DNA from: a virus
Length of the DNA: 53,714 bases
Virus record (IMG/VR): IMGVR_UViG_3300033182_000063
Location: 1-53,714 of that record
Strand: one strand, 5' to 3'
Shown: piece after piece, positions 1-9,015 of the stretch
Position numbering within the stretch: the first letter of the stretch is position 1
Layout of the letters: the number at the start of each line of letters is the position of its first letter
Program-made: the position numbers and the translations under genes
The notes under the pieces: generated by a model
What the model saw: only the letters and a program-made list of their open reading frames with translations
What the model was told of the DNA's origin: nothing
The model's database searches: none

Positions 1-360
1 GACAAACTCGACGAGCTGAACAAAAAGAAAAAGTCGTCTCTGTTTACTTCATTGATACCCAAGAATGGCAAAAGCGTCGAACAAGAAGCGATGCAGTTAT
101 ACACAGCCCGAGTATCAGCAAGAGAACAGCGATCAGAGCTTATGCAGATGTTGGGAGCGCTTCAGGGGGAGCGTGGTCAACGAGAGTTTATGAAGCTAGA
201 GGCTGACATACGTAAACAGCGTAAACAAACAGCCCACGCGGAGCTTGAACGCATACAAAAATTAAAGGACATCGGTGCCGTATTACTCATAACAGTGTTG
301 GCTATTGGCACGCTCGGCCTTTTACTAGCGCTGATACTAGCGGTTAAGGAGACAAAATAA
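1..360 (+). CDS. Partial small membrane protein with coiled coil (5' end cut)
   Basis: The frame is already open at base 1, so the gene starts upstream of the window; 119 residues are visible. A Lys-rich opening is followed by a charged Glu/Arg/Gln/Lys-rich stretch (about residues 30-88) that looks like a coiled coil, then one hydrophobic segment (about 92-115) and a short KETK tail. This is a C-terminally anchored membrane protein. Its stop codon overlaps the next start (TAATG), so it is the upstream member of the small-protein and lysis operon. A TTG at 52 could be an internal start, but the open frame upstream argues against it. Function unknown; a lysis or injection accessory is inference from position only. 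Confidence 0.6.
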   Translation, partial: DKLDELNKKKKSSLFTSLIPKNGKSVEQEAMQLYTARVSAREQRSELMQMLGALQGERGQREFMKLEADIRKQRKQTAHAELERIQKLKDIGAVLLITVLAIGTLGLLLALILAVKETK

Positions 361-635
361 TGGCAAAGAAAGTTAACAAAAAGGCGATGCCTTGTAACAA
401 ACCAAAGCGCACGCCGTCGCATCCTAAAAAGTCACATGTCGTGAAGGCATGCACTGGCGGCAAAGAGAAAGTTATTCGTTTCGGTGAGCAGGGCGCTAAG
501 ACCGCCGGTAAGCCAAAAAAGGGTGAGTCTGCAAAGATGAAAGCCAAACGTGCTTCGTTCAAGGCTCGGCATGGCAAGAACATCGCTAAGGGCAAAATGT
601 CTGCGGCGTATTGGGCAGATAAGGTGAAATGGTAA
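360..635 (+). CDS. Small very basic conserved phage protein
   Basis: 91 residues, strongly Lys/Arg-rich, with two CxGG/PCNK-type cysteine spots near the N terminus and an ending FKARHGKNIAKGKMSAAYW followed by ADKVKW. I recognise this C-terminal pattern from short proteins next to lysis and tail genes of marine podoviruses (possibly the DUF6321 family; from memory, not checked). It starts on the stop codon of the upstream gene and overlaps the next start by one base, so translation is coupled. The charge suggests DNA or RNA binding, or a minor packaged protein. No experimental function is known to me. Confidence 0.7.
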   Translation: MAKKVNKKAMPCNKPKRTPSHPKKSHVVKACTGGKEKVIRFGEQGAKTAGKPKKGESAKMKAKRASFKARHGKNIAKGKMSAAYWADKVKW

Positions 636-760
636 TGGCTAAGAAACCTGTACGTGGCGCACGCGCTGCCACATCAAAAGCGAAAGCAGCATTCAAACCA
701 TGCAAAGGGTGCCCAACACCTGCGAAGTGCAAGAAGGTTAAACGCTGCTTGGGGAAGTAA
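635..760 (+). CDS. 41-residue Cys-rich basic mini-protein
   Basis: ATG overlaps the preceding stop (TAATG). The product is 41 residues with a K/A/R-rich first half and a second half carrying four cysteines in KPCKGCPTPAKCKKVKRC. The spacing C-x2-C-x6-C-x5-C could bind one zinc ion. The tight coupling to the previous gene and the orderly codon pattern up to TAA at 758-760 make it a credible gene although it is very short. Similar tiny Cys-rich proteins accompany the preceding family in other marine phages (recollection). Function unknown. Confidence 0.6.
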   Translation: MAKKPVRGARAATSKAKAAFKPCKGCPTPAKCKKVKRCLGK

Positions 761-829
761 TCCGTAAGGGCAAGGTGGACACTGCTAGTAACCACCAAGC
801 GACTCCCCCTACAGACTGAGGACAAGAAT

Positions 830-1036
830 ATGAGCGCAGACGCAATATTCCAATACAGGATTGTACCTAGAGGCATGATGCTCGTGATGACCTTTATGGC
901 ATGGCGTTGTGTCGAATGGTACATGCAGCTCCCTAACCCAAGCATCGAACAGTCAGGGTTCGTATCAGTCGTTATGGGAGCAATGACAGGCTCATTCGCT
1001 ATCTGGATGGGTAACGAGAACAAGGGGGTTAAGTAA
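830..1036 (+). CDS. Small two-segment membrane protein, possible holin or holin partner
   Basis: 68 residues with two hydrophobic stretches: about 13-32 (rich in Met, around GMMLVMTFMAW) and about 43-60 (FVSVVMGAMTGSFAIWM). Preceded by a GAGG ribosome binding site at proper spacing. Its TAA overlaps the ATG of the GTA-type holin gene. A two-helix membrane protein just before a holin and an endolysin is a typical class II holin or antiholin arrangement; this is inferred from topology and position, not from a family match. Confidence 0.6.
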   Translation: MSADAIFQYRIVPRGMMLVMTFMAWRCVEWYMQLPNPSIEQSGFVSVVMGAMTGSFAIWMGNENKGVK

Positions 1037-1431
1037 TGCTACAGGCACTAATCGGACCAGTTACCGGACTACTGGACAAGTTCATCGAGGACAAAGACCA
1101 GAAGAACGCATTGGCTCATGAGATCGCCACAATGGCGGAGAAGCAAGCCCATGAAATCGCCCTCGCACAAATCGAAGTTAATAAGATCGAAGCCCAAAGC
1201 CCCTCACTCTTCAAGAGCGGTTGGAGACCGTTCCTCGGTTGGGTATGCGCTGCGGCTTTTGCTTATCATTTTCTTATGCAGCCTCTGGTTGTCTTCGGTC
1301 TGGCTTATGGTGGGTATGATCCTATCGACCTTCCAGAATTCGACATGGGCAGCATGATGACCGTCTTGATGGGCATGCTCGGCCTTGGCGGCTTGCGCAC
1401 CTACGAGAAGCAGAAGGGTTTAACTAATTGA
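1036..1431 (+). CDS. Holin of three transmembrane segments (GTA_holin_3TM type)
   Basis: 131 residues. The N-terminal 60 residues are an amphipathic charged helix (LLDKFIEDKDQ... KIEAQ), followed by SGWRPFLGWVCAAAFAYHFLMQ, a hydrophobic second segment and MTVLMGMLGLGGLRTYEK. The WRPFLGWVCA...Y.F...P pattern and final GLGGLRTYEK are hallmarks of the three-helix holin family first described in gene transfer agents (Pfam PF11351). The protein would form inner-membrane lesions that release the muramidase encoded two genes downstream. It overlaps the gene on each side by one to four bases, so the lysis genes are translationally coupled. Confidence 0.85.
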   Translation: MLQALIGPVTGLLDKFIEDKDQKNALAHEIATMAEKQAHEIALAQIEVNKIEAQSPSLFKSGWRPFLGWVCAAAFAYHFLMQPLVVFGLAYGGYDPIDLPEFDMGSMMTVLMGMLGLGGLRTYEKQKGLTN

Positions 1432-1556
1432 ATCTAAACTTTGATTTCTTGTTTGGTGTGTTCTGCGGCATGGCACTGACAGTCTTTGGGCTTGTCGCGT
1501 TTGAACACTACGAGATGTGGCAAGAGCGTAAGCGCAGTAAGAAGGATAACTGGTAG
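1428..1556 (+). CDS. 42-residue single-span membrane protein (TTG start)
   Basis: A TTG at 1428 overlaps the holin stop (TTGA), and the frame ends at TAG 1554-1556, which in turn overlaps the GTG start of the muramidase gene (TAGTG). The product has one N-terminal hydrophobic segment (FLFGVFCGMALTVFGLVAF) and a charged tail EHYEMWQERKRSKKDNW. The perfect nesting between holin and endolysin is the main evidence that it is real. By position it could be a lysis accessory such as a minimal inner-membrane spanin or pinholin regulator, but no family is recognised. Confidence 0.55.
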   Translation: MNLNFDFLFGVFCGMALTVFGLVAFEHYEMWQERKRSKKDNW

Positions 1557-2086
1557 TGGAACGCAATTTTGACGAATGCTTGAAGATGCTGCTGAAACAC
1601 GAAGGTGGTTTTGTTAACCACCCGAAAGACCCCGGCGGCATGACAAATCTCGGCGTAACTAAACGCGCACTGGAAGAGTACCTAGCTGAGCAAGAGGGCC
1701 GAGATATGGAAGTCTCCGAGGCGATTATGCGTATGCTCACGCCAACCATGGTCGCGCCTATCTACAGGACAAAGTACTGGAACCGTGTACGCGGGGACGA
1801 TTTACCTACCGGCGTCGACTGGGCGGTCTTTGACTGGGCGGTAAACAGCGGGGTTTCACGCAGCGCGAAGGCGCTACAGCACATCATCGGCGCGACGGAA
1901 GACGGGATAATTGGGCTACGTACGCTGCGCCAACTGGGTAAATTTCCTGAGAAAGATGTTATCCAGAGAATGCACGACGTACGCCAACGGTTCTATGAAA
2001 GTTTAGGTACGTTTGATACATTTGGAAAAGGTTGGACTAAGCGTAACCAAGAGACACTTGAACAAGCGCTAGAAATGGCGGAGTAG
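1556..2086 (+). CDS. Endolysin, GH108-family muramidase
   Basis: 176 residues with GTG start in a TAGTG overlap. The N terminus carries KHEGGFVNHPKDPGGMTNLG, the signature of glycoside hydrolase family 108 (PF05838); Glu16 of HEGG is the expected catalytic acid. The C-terminal half (LQHIIGATEDGIIGLRTL...) resembles the peptidoglycan-binding domain (PF09374) usually fused to this family. It cleaves the glycan backbone of host peptidoglycan at the end of infection. There is no signal peptide, so it depends on the holin encoded upstream. Confidence 0.92.
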   Translation: MERNFDECLKMLLKHEGGFVNHPKDPGGMTNLGVTKRALEEYLAEQEGRDMEVSEAIMRMLTPTMVAPIYRTKYWNRVRGDDLPTGVDWAVFDWAVNSGVSRSAKALQHIIGATEDGIIGLRTLRQLGKFPEKDVIQRMHDVRQRFYESLGTFDTFGKGWTKRNQETLEQALEMAE

Positions 2087-2089
2087 ACT

Positions 2090-4657
2090 ATGGCGGTTCT
2101 AAAAATATCAACGTTTGGCGGCATCGCACCGAAGGTTCCGCCGCGTTACTTACAGGACAACCAAGCTCAGGTTGCCGTGAACTGCCCCTTGTGGAACGGT
2201 AGCCTACAGCCGCTTAAAGACGCGGGTTCATCTGTCCACACGTTAACTAAAACAACGGTTCCTCAGACAATTTATCGCTTCGGTCAAGACACCACTGCGG
2301 ACGACCGTTACTGGTTTCACTGGCCTTTTGATGTTGATGTGTGTCGCAGCCAGATTTCTGGTGACGCCTCAGAGTGGACGTTCTTCACCGGCGACGGCGG
2401 TCCAAAGGCTACCTACAACAGTTTAGCTCTGGCGACCGGCGACTACCCGACAGTTTCGCGTCCGTTAGGTTTACCCCAACCGGATGAAGCGGCGACAGCG
2501 TTTGGCAATTCATTCACAGCCAGTGAACACCCCGCGGAAGTCACACTAAACAGCTCACACATTGACCAGTTAGATTCCGATTACGGGATTTTGATTAGCA
2601 CGACAGAGGACGATGCGGCTGAGTACACCACAGTGGCGCTTACTGACCCTATTAGCGCGTCTTCAGTGTCCCTCGCGATCAGTGCTGCGCTAAGCTCAGA
2701 TGTCACCACAACGCCTGAAAACGGTACGTTGAAGATTGAGTCTGTTGCCACAGGTGAAGATGCGAAGCTGTTCGTTAAGTTCCAGAATGGAACAGAGTCA
2801 GATTTAGACGGCACGTTCGTTTACGACGCCAACCCTAACTTATCTGCCACAGGTACGTCTGACACTGACGCTTGGTTAGTTATCCCTGATTCAGAGATCG
2901 GCTCTATTGCCTCTGGCGATACGATAAAAATCATCACTGAGACAAGCAATCCTGTGTTCTCAGAATCTGCCACTGGGTCAATGACGGCAAGTCAGTTGGC
3001 GACGTTCATCACAAGTAACGCGTCTAGCAAGGTCAGCGCTACAGCTTACGGTAGTAGCGTAGTTGTTAAGCCGGGAACTGAAGGCGGCGGTGCTGATGGA
3101 TTTATTCAGTTCAAGCGTCTGGTTGGCACCACAGAGGTAGCTAACCTTAAAGAGTCAGGCTCTGAGTCTGCGGCTCCTGCACGTATTATCGTCACACAGG
3201 GCAACGTGGATTCTGCGGAAGAGAAGTACATCGCGCTAACGGTTAACGGCGGTGAGACGAAGTTCATCTCAGTACCTGCGACAGCGTATGTGTCGAGCTT
3301 GAGTCTGCTCCAAGCCTATGGTGTTACAGTTAAGACCTATGGTGCGATTGAGCCTTTTGCTATTGTGAAGACTAACGCAGTCGGTACGTCTGCGACAATT
3401 TCCTATCGTGTCGGTGAATACCCAACTACACCGACCTACTCGCTACAGTCTGCTGAAGGCTACCTCGATGAAGACGAAACCACCGAGACCCGTGTCTACA
3501 CGTGGACTTGGGTAAATAAAGAGTCAGGTTTTGAGTTCGAGTCTGCACCCGCTCCTGCGTCTAACGAAGTGGAAGTCCGTGCCGGTCAGACTGTATCTAT
3601 CAGTGGTCTAGCTGATGTACCGACAGGCGAGTATGTGGTGACTAACCGTCGTATCTATCGTGCTGTGAACGGCGTTTACCTATTCGTCAAAGAGATTCCT
3701 GCGGCAAACACCACATTTACTGATGACGTGAAGCCTGAAGATTTAGCGGAAGAGCTACCTTCGATTACGTGGGCTGAGCCACCGCAAGACCTAAGCGGTC
3801 TGATCAATTTACCCAACGGTTTGATGGCAGGTTTTGTTGGTCGAGACGTTTACTTCTGTGACCCATACCACCCGCATGCTTGGCCTGAGCAATATGTTCA
3901 GTCGTTAGACTATCCGGTTGTCGGTTTAGGGCGCATGGATACAACGTTGGCGGTACTGACTAGTGGTACGCCGTATCTCATCCAAGGCTCTCACCCAGAC
4001 TCTATGGTCGTTGTGAAATCAGACCTTGAGCAAGCCTGTGTATCGAAACGCAGTATTGTTAGTCACGGTGGAGCGGTGTTCTACGCAGCCCCTGATGGTC
4101 TGATGATGTTGTCACCGGGCGGTTCACGCATCGTGACTGAGCAGTTGTTTAACTACGAGCAGTGGCAAGCGTTCTTCAAGCCTGAGTCGATCCATGCGTA
4201 TCAGCACGACAACCAGTACATCGCGTTCTACGACAACGGTACGACACAGGGCGGCTTTATCTACGACATGCGTACCCAACAGATCGTTACCCACGATGTT
4301 TACGCAGAAGCCGGTTACCATGACCTACAACGAGACAAGTTGTTCTTAGCTTACTCCAACCGAGACATTCGTGTGTGGAACGCGGGAAGTACAAAGACCT
4401 ACCGTTGGCGGTCAAAGAAATACACGTTACCAAAGCCAATGAGCTTCGCATGGGGCCAGCTTGAAGCTGAGAACTACCCGATGGATGTCGACCTAATCGC
4501 CGATGGGACAGTAATCCATTCGCAGACGGTTACGTCGAGAAACCCTTTCCGATTACCTTCTAAAGTTGGTCGTGACTGGGAGATGGAAGTTAACGGTGAC
4601 TACGAAGTGTTCTCACTATCGGTAGCGCACTCCTCTGCGGAGCTGAGAGATGGCTAA
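2090..4657 (+). CDS. Large virion structural protein (tail or tail-stabilisation type)
   Basis: 855 residues, starting three bases after the endolysin stop. It opens with MAVLKISTFGGIAPKVPPRYL, followed by QAQVAVNCPLWNGSLQPL, a form seen at the start of large tail-associated proteins of marine podoviruses. The body is Ser/Thr/Val-rich and beta-predicted, without Cys clusters or membrane spans. The C-terminal third has repeated blade-like stretches (GLGRMDTTLAVLTSGTPYLIQG, AVFYAAPDGLMMLSPGG). Its final 8 bases overlap the J-like gene. A virion role is secure from context; the exact place in the tail is not known. Confidence 0.75.
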   Translation: MAVLKISTFGGIAPKVPPRYLQDNQAQVAVNCPLWNGSLQPLKDAGSSVHTLTKTTVPQTIYRFGQDTTADDRYWFHWPFDVDVCRSQISGDASEWTFFTGDGGPKATYNSLALATGDYPTVSRPLGLPQPDEAATAFGNSFTASEHPAEVTLNSSHIDQLDSDYGILISTTEDDAAEYTTVALTDPISASSVSLAISAALSSDVTTTPENGTLKIESVATGEDAKLFVKFQNGTESDLDGTFVYDANPNLSATGTSDTDAWLVIPDSEIGSIASGDTIKIITETSNPVFSESATGSMTASQLATFITSNASSKVSATAYGSSVVVKPGTEGGGADGFIQFKRLVGTTEVANLKESGSESAAPARIIVTQGNVDSAEEKYIALTVNGGETKFISVPATAYVSSLSLLQAYGVTVKTYGAIEPFAIVKTNAVGTSATISYRVGEYPTTPTYSLQSAEGYLDEDETTETRVYTWTWVNKESGFEFESAPAPASNEVEVRAGQTVSISGLADVPTGEYVVTNRRIYRAVNGVYLFVKEIPAANTTFTDDVKPEDLAEELPSITWAEPPQDLSGLINLPNGLMAGFVGRDVYFCDPYHPHAWPEQYVQSLDYPVVGLGRMDTTLAVLTSGTPYLIQGSHPDSMVVVKSDLEQACVSKRSIVSHGGAVFYAAPDGLMMLSPGGSRIVTEQLFNYEQWQAFFKPESIHAYQHDNQYIAFYDNGTTQGGFIYDMRTQQIVTHDVYAEAGYHDLQRDKLFLAYSNRDIRVWNAGSTKTYRWRSKKYTLPKPMSFAWGQLEAENYPMDVDLIADGTVIHSQTVTSRNPFRLPSKVGRDWEMEVNGDYEVFSLSVAHSSAELRDG

Positions 4658-7538
4658 ACTTCCTTCGGTTTCGAGTAACATACCTCGAGACCTACGCACA
4701 TTTGTAGATCGAGTACGTGAAGCGTTAGACAGTAAAAGCCCAGATGCGGCAGTTACTGCACGCCAACTCGTTGCCGCAGGTATAGCATCTTACACAGGTA
4801 ACATACTGGGTCCGGCGACTGCCGAAGAAACTCAGGTAACACCATCGCGCCCTAAGAACGTTACTGCCAGTGGCGCACTGGCTAACATTATGGTGACGTG
4901 GGACAAGCCAGTTTATGCGAACCATGCGTTTGCTGAGATATGGGCAGCCTCACGTACTGCCGAGCAAGAAGCCGCCAACCCATCTGAAGACCCTACTATC
5001 GGGCAAGCCGAGCTTGTCGGCATGTCGCCGGGTACGTTCTTCGCGCACAACATAGGCGCAGGTGGCAGCCGTTGGTATTGGGTTCGTTTTGTTAATTTTG
5101 CCGGAACGGTTGGTCCTTACCAGTCTACCGAAGGTGTTGCAGGTTCTACCGGTCAAGACCCGACGTACTTACTTGAGCTGCTTAACGGCGAGATTACTGA
5201 CAGCGAACTAGCATCGTCGTTGAGTGACCGTATTGACCTGATCGACGGCGCGTCTACTGTTTCGGGTTCCGTTAACGCTCGTATTGCTTCTGTTCAGGAA
5301 CAGCTCAACGAGTTCTTGAATATCCCATCGTGGGACGATGCAACTACATATGCTACCGACGACCAAGTAGTTCACGAAGGCTCTCTATATCTAGCACTTG
5401 CTGCTAGTACCAACGTAGAGCCGGGAACCGACGCTACTAAATGGGAAAATATCGGTGACTACGCGTCTATCGGTGACGCGGTAGCTGCGCACACAACCCG
5501 TCTTGATAACCTCGACGACGATGTAGGCGCAAACGCTGCAAGTATCAGCACGTTGGCAACGCAGGTTAGGGGTGACTACACAGGGAACGACTTATCTCTA
5601 ATCACGCAAGGTTTTTTGTATGACGAGCGTACTGCTCGTGCCGACGCAGACTCTGCCTTGGCGTCTGACATATCAACAGTCACCGCGTTAGCTAACTCGA
5701 AGAACCGTACGTTTTATCAGTCGACTGAACCAACAGGTACCGAAGCGCTTCCACTTGAAATTGGTGATATGTGGGTCGACACCGACCAAGAGCTTGCAGA
5801 TGACTACCTCGACGGTGATTACGTTATCCGCTCAAACCGTATCTATCGTTACGATGGTTCAGATTGGGTGGAGGCAATGGACTACGGCTTCGCTGACTTC
5901 TTCTCGGCGTTACGCACAGAAAAAACCGCTCGCGTAGACGAAGACGAGGCTCTGGCGACGTCGATTACTAATCTGACAACGGCTACTAACAATAGTCTTT
6001 CTACGATCAACCAAACTCTGACAACGCATACAACGGACATAAGTTCTAACGCCAGTTCAATAACAACTTTGCAAACAACGGTTGGAAACAACACGGCAGC
6101 GATCCAAACGGAAGCTACGACACGCGCAGACGAAACTGGCGACTTGTTCGCTCAATACACGGTTAAGGTAGATACAAACGGGTATGTATCTGGTTTTGGG
6201 TTGGCGAGCACTGCGATAAATGGTACTCCATACAGCGAGTTTATTGTTAACGCCGACTCATTTGCTATTGGTAGACCGGGTAGCACCGAAGAATATCCGT
6301 TTATCGTCCGTACAACTGAGACAACAATTAACGGCGAGACTATTCCTGTTGGCGTTTACATGAAAGACGCCTTCATTCAGAACGGTACGATAACTAACGC
6401 CAAGATTGGTGATGCAGCGATTGATAACGCAAAAATTGCAAGCCTAGATGCAGGTAAGATAACAACAGGCTATCTGGATACTGATCGCATTGAAGCAGGT
6501 TCTATTACAGCAGACCTTATCAACACCGACGGCTTAACGATAAAAGACGCTGACGGTAACGTAATCCTTACCTCTGGAAGTGCCTTAACCGTACCTACTA
6601 GCGCAGACTTCACTGGTGCAGAAGAGCTGTACAACGGGTCGCACAAGTTTGTAGGCATCAATGGACGCCCTGCGGGTTTGAAGACCATGGCGTATGACAC
6701 AAGCACCGAACAGGAAGACGGAGCCTACGCTAGTGTTACGTATATTGACGTAGAAAAAGGAACTATTCGGTTCCAGAAAAACTCTACCAACACGACCAAT
6801 TCTGCTAAGTACTTACTGTACCCTGCCTTTAAAGTTAACCCTGACACTACTTACGAATTTACGTTTAGGTATAAGACTACAGGCGCTACTACCCTTTCTC
6901 CCTACTCTATAGGTGTTTACAGTACTACCAACGACCTAGAGGAAGGTAACACCGTTATCGGTATCGTAGGCTCAAATTATGTTTCAGAAGACGGTGTACA
7001 TGATTTCACCCATTCTTCTTATTTTCAGTCAAACGTAACCACTAATACAGGTTGGGTTACTGAGACACATACTTGGACACCAAACGCGGGTACAAAATGG
7101 GCTAGCTTTGCGTTCAGGGGAGTGATGCGCAACCTTGTCTTTGAAATAGATTTTGTCAGCGCAGTAAGCAAAGCCACCGTTGGCGCAACCTTTGGCGTAG
7201 ATATTAGCGGTCAGATTACCTCCGAAAATGTCTCTACTTACATCGCTGACGTAGCGATTGGCACCGCACAAATTGCAGACGGCACAATCACAAACGCGAA
7301 AATCGGAGACACAATTCAGTCAGAAGACTTTGTGTCGGGTTCAAAAGGTTGGCGATTTACTAAAGGCGATGGCACAGCGACAGGACCGGCTACACTAGAG
7401 ATGAACGGTGACTCTGTGTTCCGTGGCGACCTTGATATTAAATCTGCTGAAGATGGTGAGCGTATGGAGATGAACAACGAGACCATCAAGGTGTACGACG
7501 ACCAAGGAGTTCTCAGGGTAAAAATAGGTAAGCTCTAA
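4650..7538 (+). CDS. J-like tail-tip / tail fibre protein
   Basis: 962 residues. In order: N-terminal helix (about 1-55); a fibronectin-III-like segment (about 61-165, starting VTPSRPKNVTASGALANIM); a segment at about 226-275 (WDDATTYATDDQVVHEGSLY ... NVEPGTDATKW) that matches the chitin/carbohydrate-binding fold often found in phage fibres; long heptad-rich regions; then GYVSGFGLAST...FIVNADSFAIG (about 505-545), the core of the DUF1983 domain of lambda-J-like tail-tip proteins. Near 570-630 and again near 870 it has NGTITNAKIGD-type repeats, which usually form trimeric fibre shafts. It likely contacts the host surface. Confidence 0.85.
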   Translation: MAKLPSVSSNIPRDLRTFVDRVREALDSKSPDAAVTARQLVAAGIASYTGNILGPATAEETQVTPSRPKNVTASGALANIMVTWDKPVYANHAFAEIWAASRTAEQEAANPSEDPTIGQAELVGMSPGTFFAHNIGAGGSRWYWVRFVNFAGTVGPYQSTEGVAGSTGQDPTYLLELLNGEITDSELASSLSDRIDLIDGASTVSGSVNARIASVQEQLNEFLNIPSWDDATTYATDDQVVHEGSLYLALAASTNVEPGTDATKWENIGDYASIGDAVAAHTTRLDNLDDDVGANAASISTLATQVRGDYTGNDLSLITQGFLYDERTARADADSALASDISTVTALANSKNRTFYQSTEPTGTEALPLEIGDMWVDTDQELADDYLDGDYVIRSNRIYRYDGSDWVEAMDYGFADFFSALRTEKTARVDEDEALATSITNLTTATNNSLSTINQTLTTHTTDISSNASSITTLQTTVGNNTAAIQTEATTRADETGDLFAQYTVKVDTNGYVSGFGLASTAINGTPYSEFIVNADSFAIGRPGSTEEYPFIVRTTETTINGETIPVGVYMKDAFIQNGTITNAKIGDAAIDNAKIASLDAGKITTGYLDTDRIEAGSITADLINTDGLTIKDADGNVILTSGSALTVPTSADFTGAEELYNGSHKFVGINGRPAGLKTMAYDTSTEQEDGAYASVTYIDVEKGTIRFQKNSTNTTNSAKYLLYPAFKVNPDTTYEFTFRYKTTGATTLSPYSIGVYSTTNDLEEGNTVIGIVGSNYVSEDGVHDFTHSSYFQSNVTTNTGWVTETHTWTPNAGTKWASFAFRGVMRNLVFEIDFVSAVSKATVGATFGVDISGQITSENVSTYIADVAIGTAQIADGTITNAKIGDTIQSEDFVSGSKGWRFTKGDGTATGPATLEMNGDSVFRGDLDIKSAEDGERMEMNNETIKVYDDQGVLRVKIGKL

Positions 7539-7822
7539 TGTCTCACGGACTAGAAGTATATGACAGCGATGGCGAATTGACGTATTCTACAAATGACGTC
7601 ACATGGAACCAAGTAGATGCGTTCTATGTCGCAGCCGGTGACACGGTGTCAAAAACGTACCCTGTTATCAACAACAGGCAGGTTTTGCTCACACAGGTGT
7701 TAATTGATCCTCCTGATGTGGAAACCGCTTATTACGCAGCAACATTAGCGAGAAGTGGCACCACCGTAACTGTATCTGGATCAAACCACGAAAAAGTTTA
7801 TGTAATGGTGCTTTACAGATGA
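7538..7822 (+). CDS. Small tail-associated protein
   Basis: 94 residues in a TAATG overlap with the J-like gene. The opening GLEVYDSDGELTYSTND is the kind of short beta-hairpin start found in proteins encoded just after phage tail-tip genes. It is followed by a beta-rich domain with no cysteines. It overlaps the next gene by 4 bases (ATGA). Probably a tail-tip or fibre-associated subunit; no enzymatic motif is visible. Confidence 0.6.
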   Translation: MSHGLEVYDSDGELTYSTNDVTWNQVDAFYVAAGDTVSKTYPVINNRQVLLTQVLIDPPDVETAYYAATLARSGTTVTVSGSNHEKVYVMVLYR

Positions 7823-8799
7823 CTACAGGCTTTGTCGCATATAACGACGATGATGAGATTCTGGTTTCAAGCGAGACTCGTAATCTCCACCTAATCGCTC
7901 GCATGACAAACGGTACGATTAGCAACTCCGGTACTGCCTACGGTGGTTTCAAAGAGATTACTTACACGATTACGCTTTCTACCGGCGTAATACCCGTACC
8001 GTTTTTTACCATCCCAGATGGGTTCGTATCTATCGCCGGTATTAAAAACACTGGGTCTTTCTCAAGCGGCGACAGGTGGGAAATTAAACTTATCCAAAGT
8101 GGCACAAGCGGGGATGTTCCGACGGTGTATGTATTTGCCGACCCCAGAGCAGTCACCTCCAGTGAGACTCACGGCATCCAAGTATTCATGGACGATGGGA
8201 CAACGGCGTTCGATAGTAGAAAAAGTCCGTTAGCTGTAACAGGCGGTATCGACGTACAACACCCGTCTAACCCAAGCACGGGAGCGATAAGCCTTAGCGA
8301 TTGGCAGTGCAGTAGCGGCTCTGGGCATGGTCAGTTCACGCCTAACAACTATACTGACTACACTGTGGATAAGCCCCTGATACCTATGTTCCACTTCTCT
8401 TCCTTGGCACAAGCCGAGCGGCAAGCGTCTTTCTCCGGTTATGACGAAGACTGTACAGGTTTTAGTATTTACGGTGTGTGTTTAGGATACGCACAAACCG
8501 ATGCTTGGACTTCGACGTACTGGGCGTTTTATCGTGCCGGTATAGGTATAACCGACCAAGGTATTCGAGCAGGTTGGATATGCGTCCTTGGTGGGTGCTA
8601 TTGGAACAGTTGGTCTGACTCAGGCTTTTTCGGCATAGATGAGCTATTCGGCAGTGATAGTTCAAACTCAGGCGGTTTTCAGCCGTACTCTAACCAAACA
8701 ATCAATACGCAACCGCAAGCGTTAATCATTGCAGACGCGCAGCGTTATGGAGAACCGCAGGTAGGTTCCCCAGAAGACCTTGGCGTAACATATCAGTGA
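7819..8799 (+). CDS. Tail-associated protein, Gly/Trp/Cys-rich C-terminal part
   Basis: 326 residues with an ATGA overlap to the previous gene. The first half is a plain beta-rich domain that opens like its neighbour (TTGFVAYNDDDEILVSSETRN), suggesting an N-terminal duplication. The second half is unusually rich in aromatic residues, Gly, Ser and Cys (YAQTDAWTSTYWAFYRAG; GWICVLGGCYWNSWSDSG), typical of an exposed receptor-binding or decorated surface. It sits at the end of the tail-tip cluster. A fibre or receptor-binding accessory is the best guess; no named family is recognised. Confidence 0.6.
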   Translation: MTTGFVAYNDDDEILVSSETRNLHLIARMTNGTISNSGTAYGGFKEITYTITLSTGVIPVPFFTIPDGFVSIAGIKNTGSFSSGDRWEIKLIQSGTSGDVPTVYVFADPRAVTSSETHGIQVFMDDGTTAFDSRKSPLAVTGGIDVQHPSNPSTGAISLSDWQCSSGSGHGQFTPNNYTDYTVDKPLIPMFHFSSLAQAERQASFSGYDEDCTGFSIYGVCLGYAQTDAWTSTYWAFYRAGIGITDQGIRAGWICVLGGCYWNSWSDSGFFGIDELFGSDSSNSGGFQPYSNQTINTQPQALIIADAQRYGEPQVGSPEDLGVTYQ

Positions 8800-8805
8800 G
8801 GACAT

Positions 8806-9015
8806 ATGCCAGAAGTTATTAAGCCGTTTACTATCGTCAGCATCGTTGAGGAACCCAACGGGAACCAAGGCGTAACTGTGAAAGCGTTTAAAACTGAATA
8901 CACCTCAGAGACTGCAACGCGAACGGGTGAGATCACGACATTTGTTTCTGTTCCTCCAGACGAAGACGTCGATATGTTCGTGTTTAACTTTTTAGATGAA
9001 GGTGGTTGGGTATGA
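8806..9015 (+). CDS. Small conserved tail-module protein
   Basis: 69 residues, acidic, with predicted beta strands (FTIVSIVEEPNGNQGVTVKA). Preceded by GAGG six bases before ATG. It ends in ATGA overlap with the next gene. No motif that would give a function; the coupling to neighbours places it in the tail operon. Confidence 0.55.
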   Translation: MPEVIKPFTIVSIVEEPNGNQGVTVKAFKTEYTSETATRTGEITTFVSVPPDEDVDMFVFNFLDEGGWV

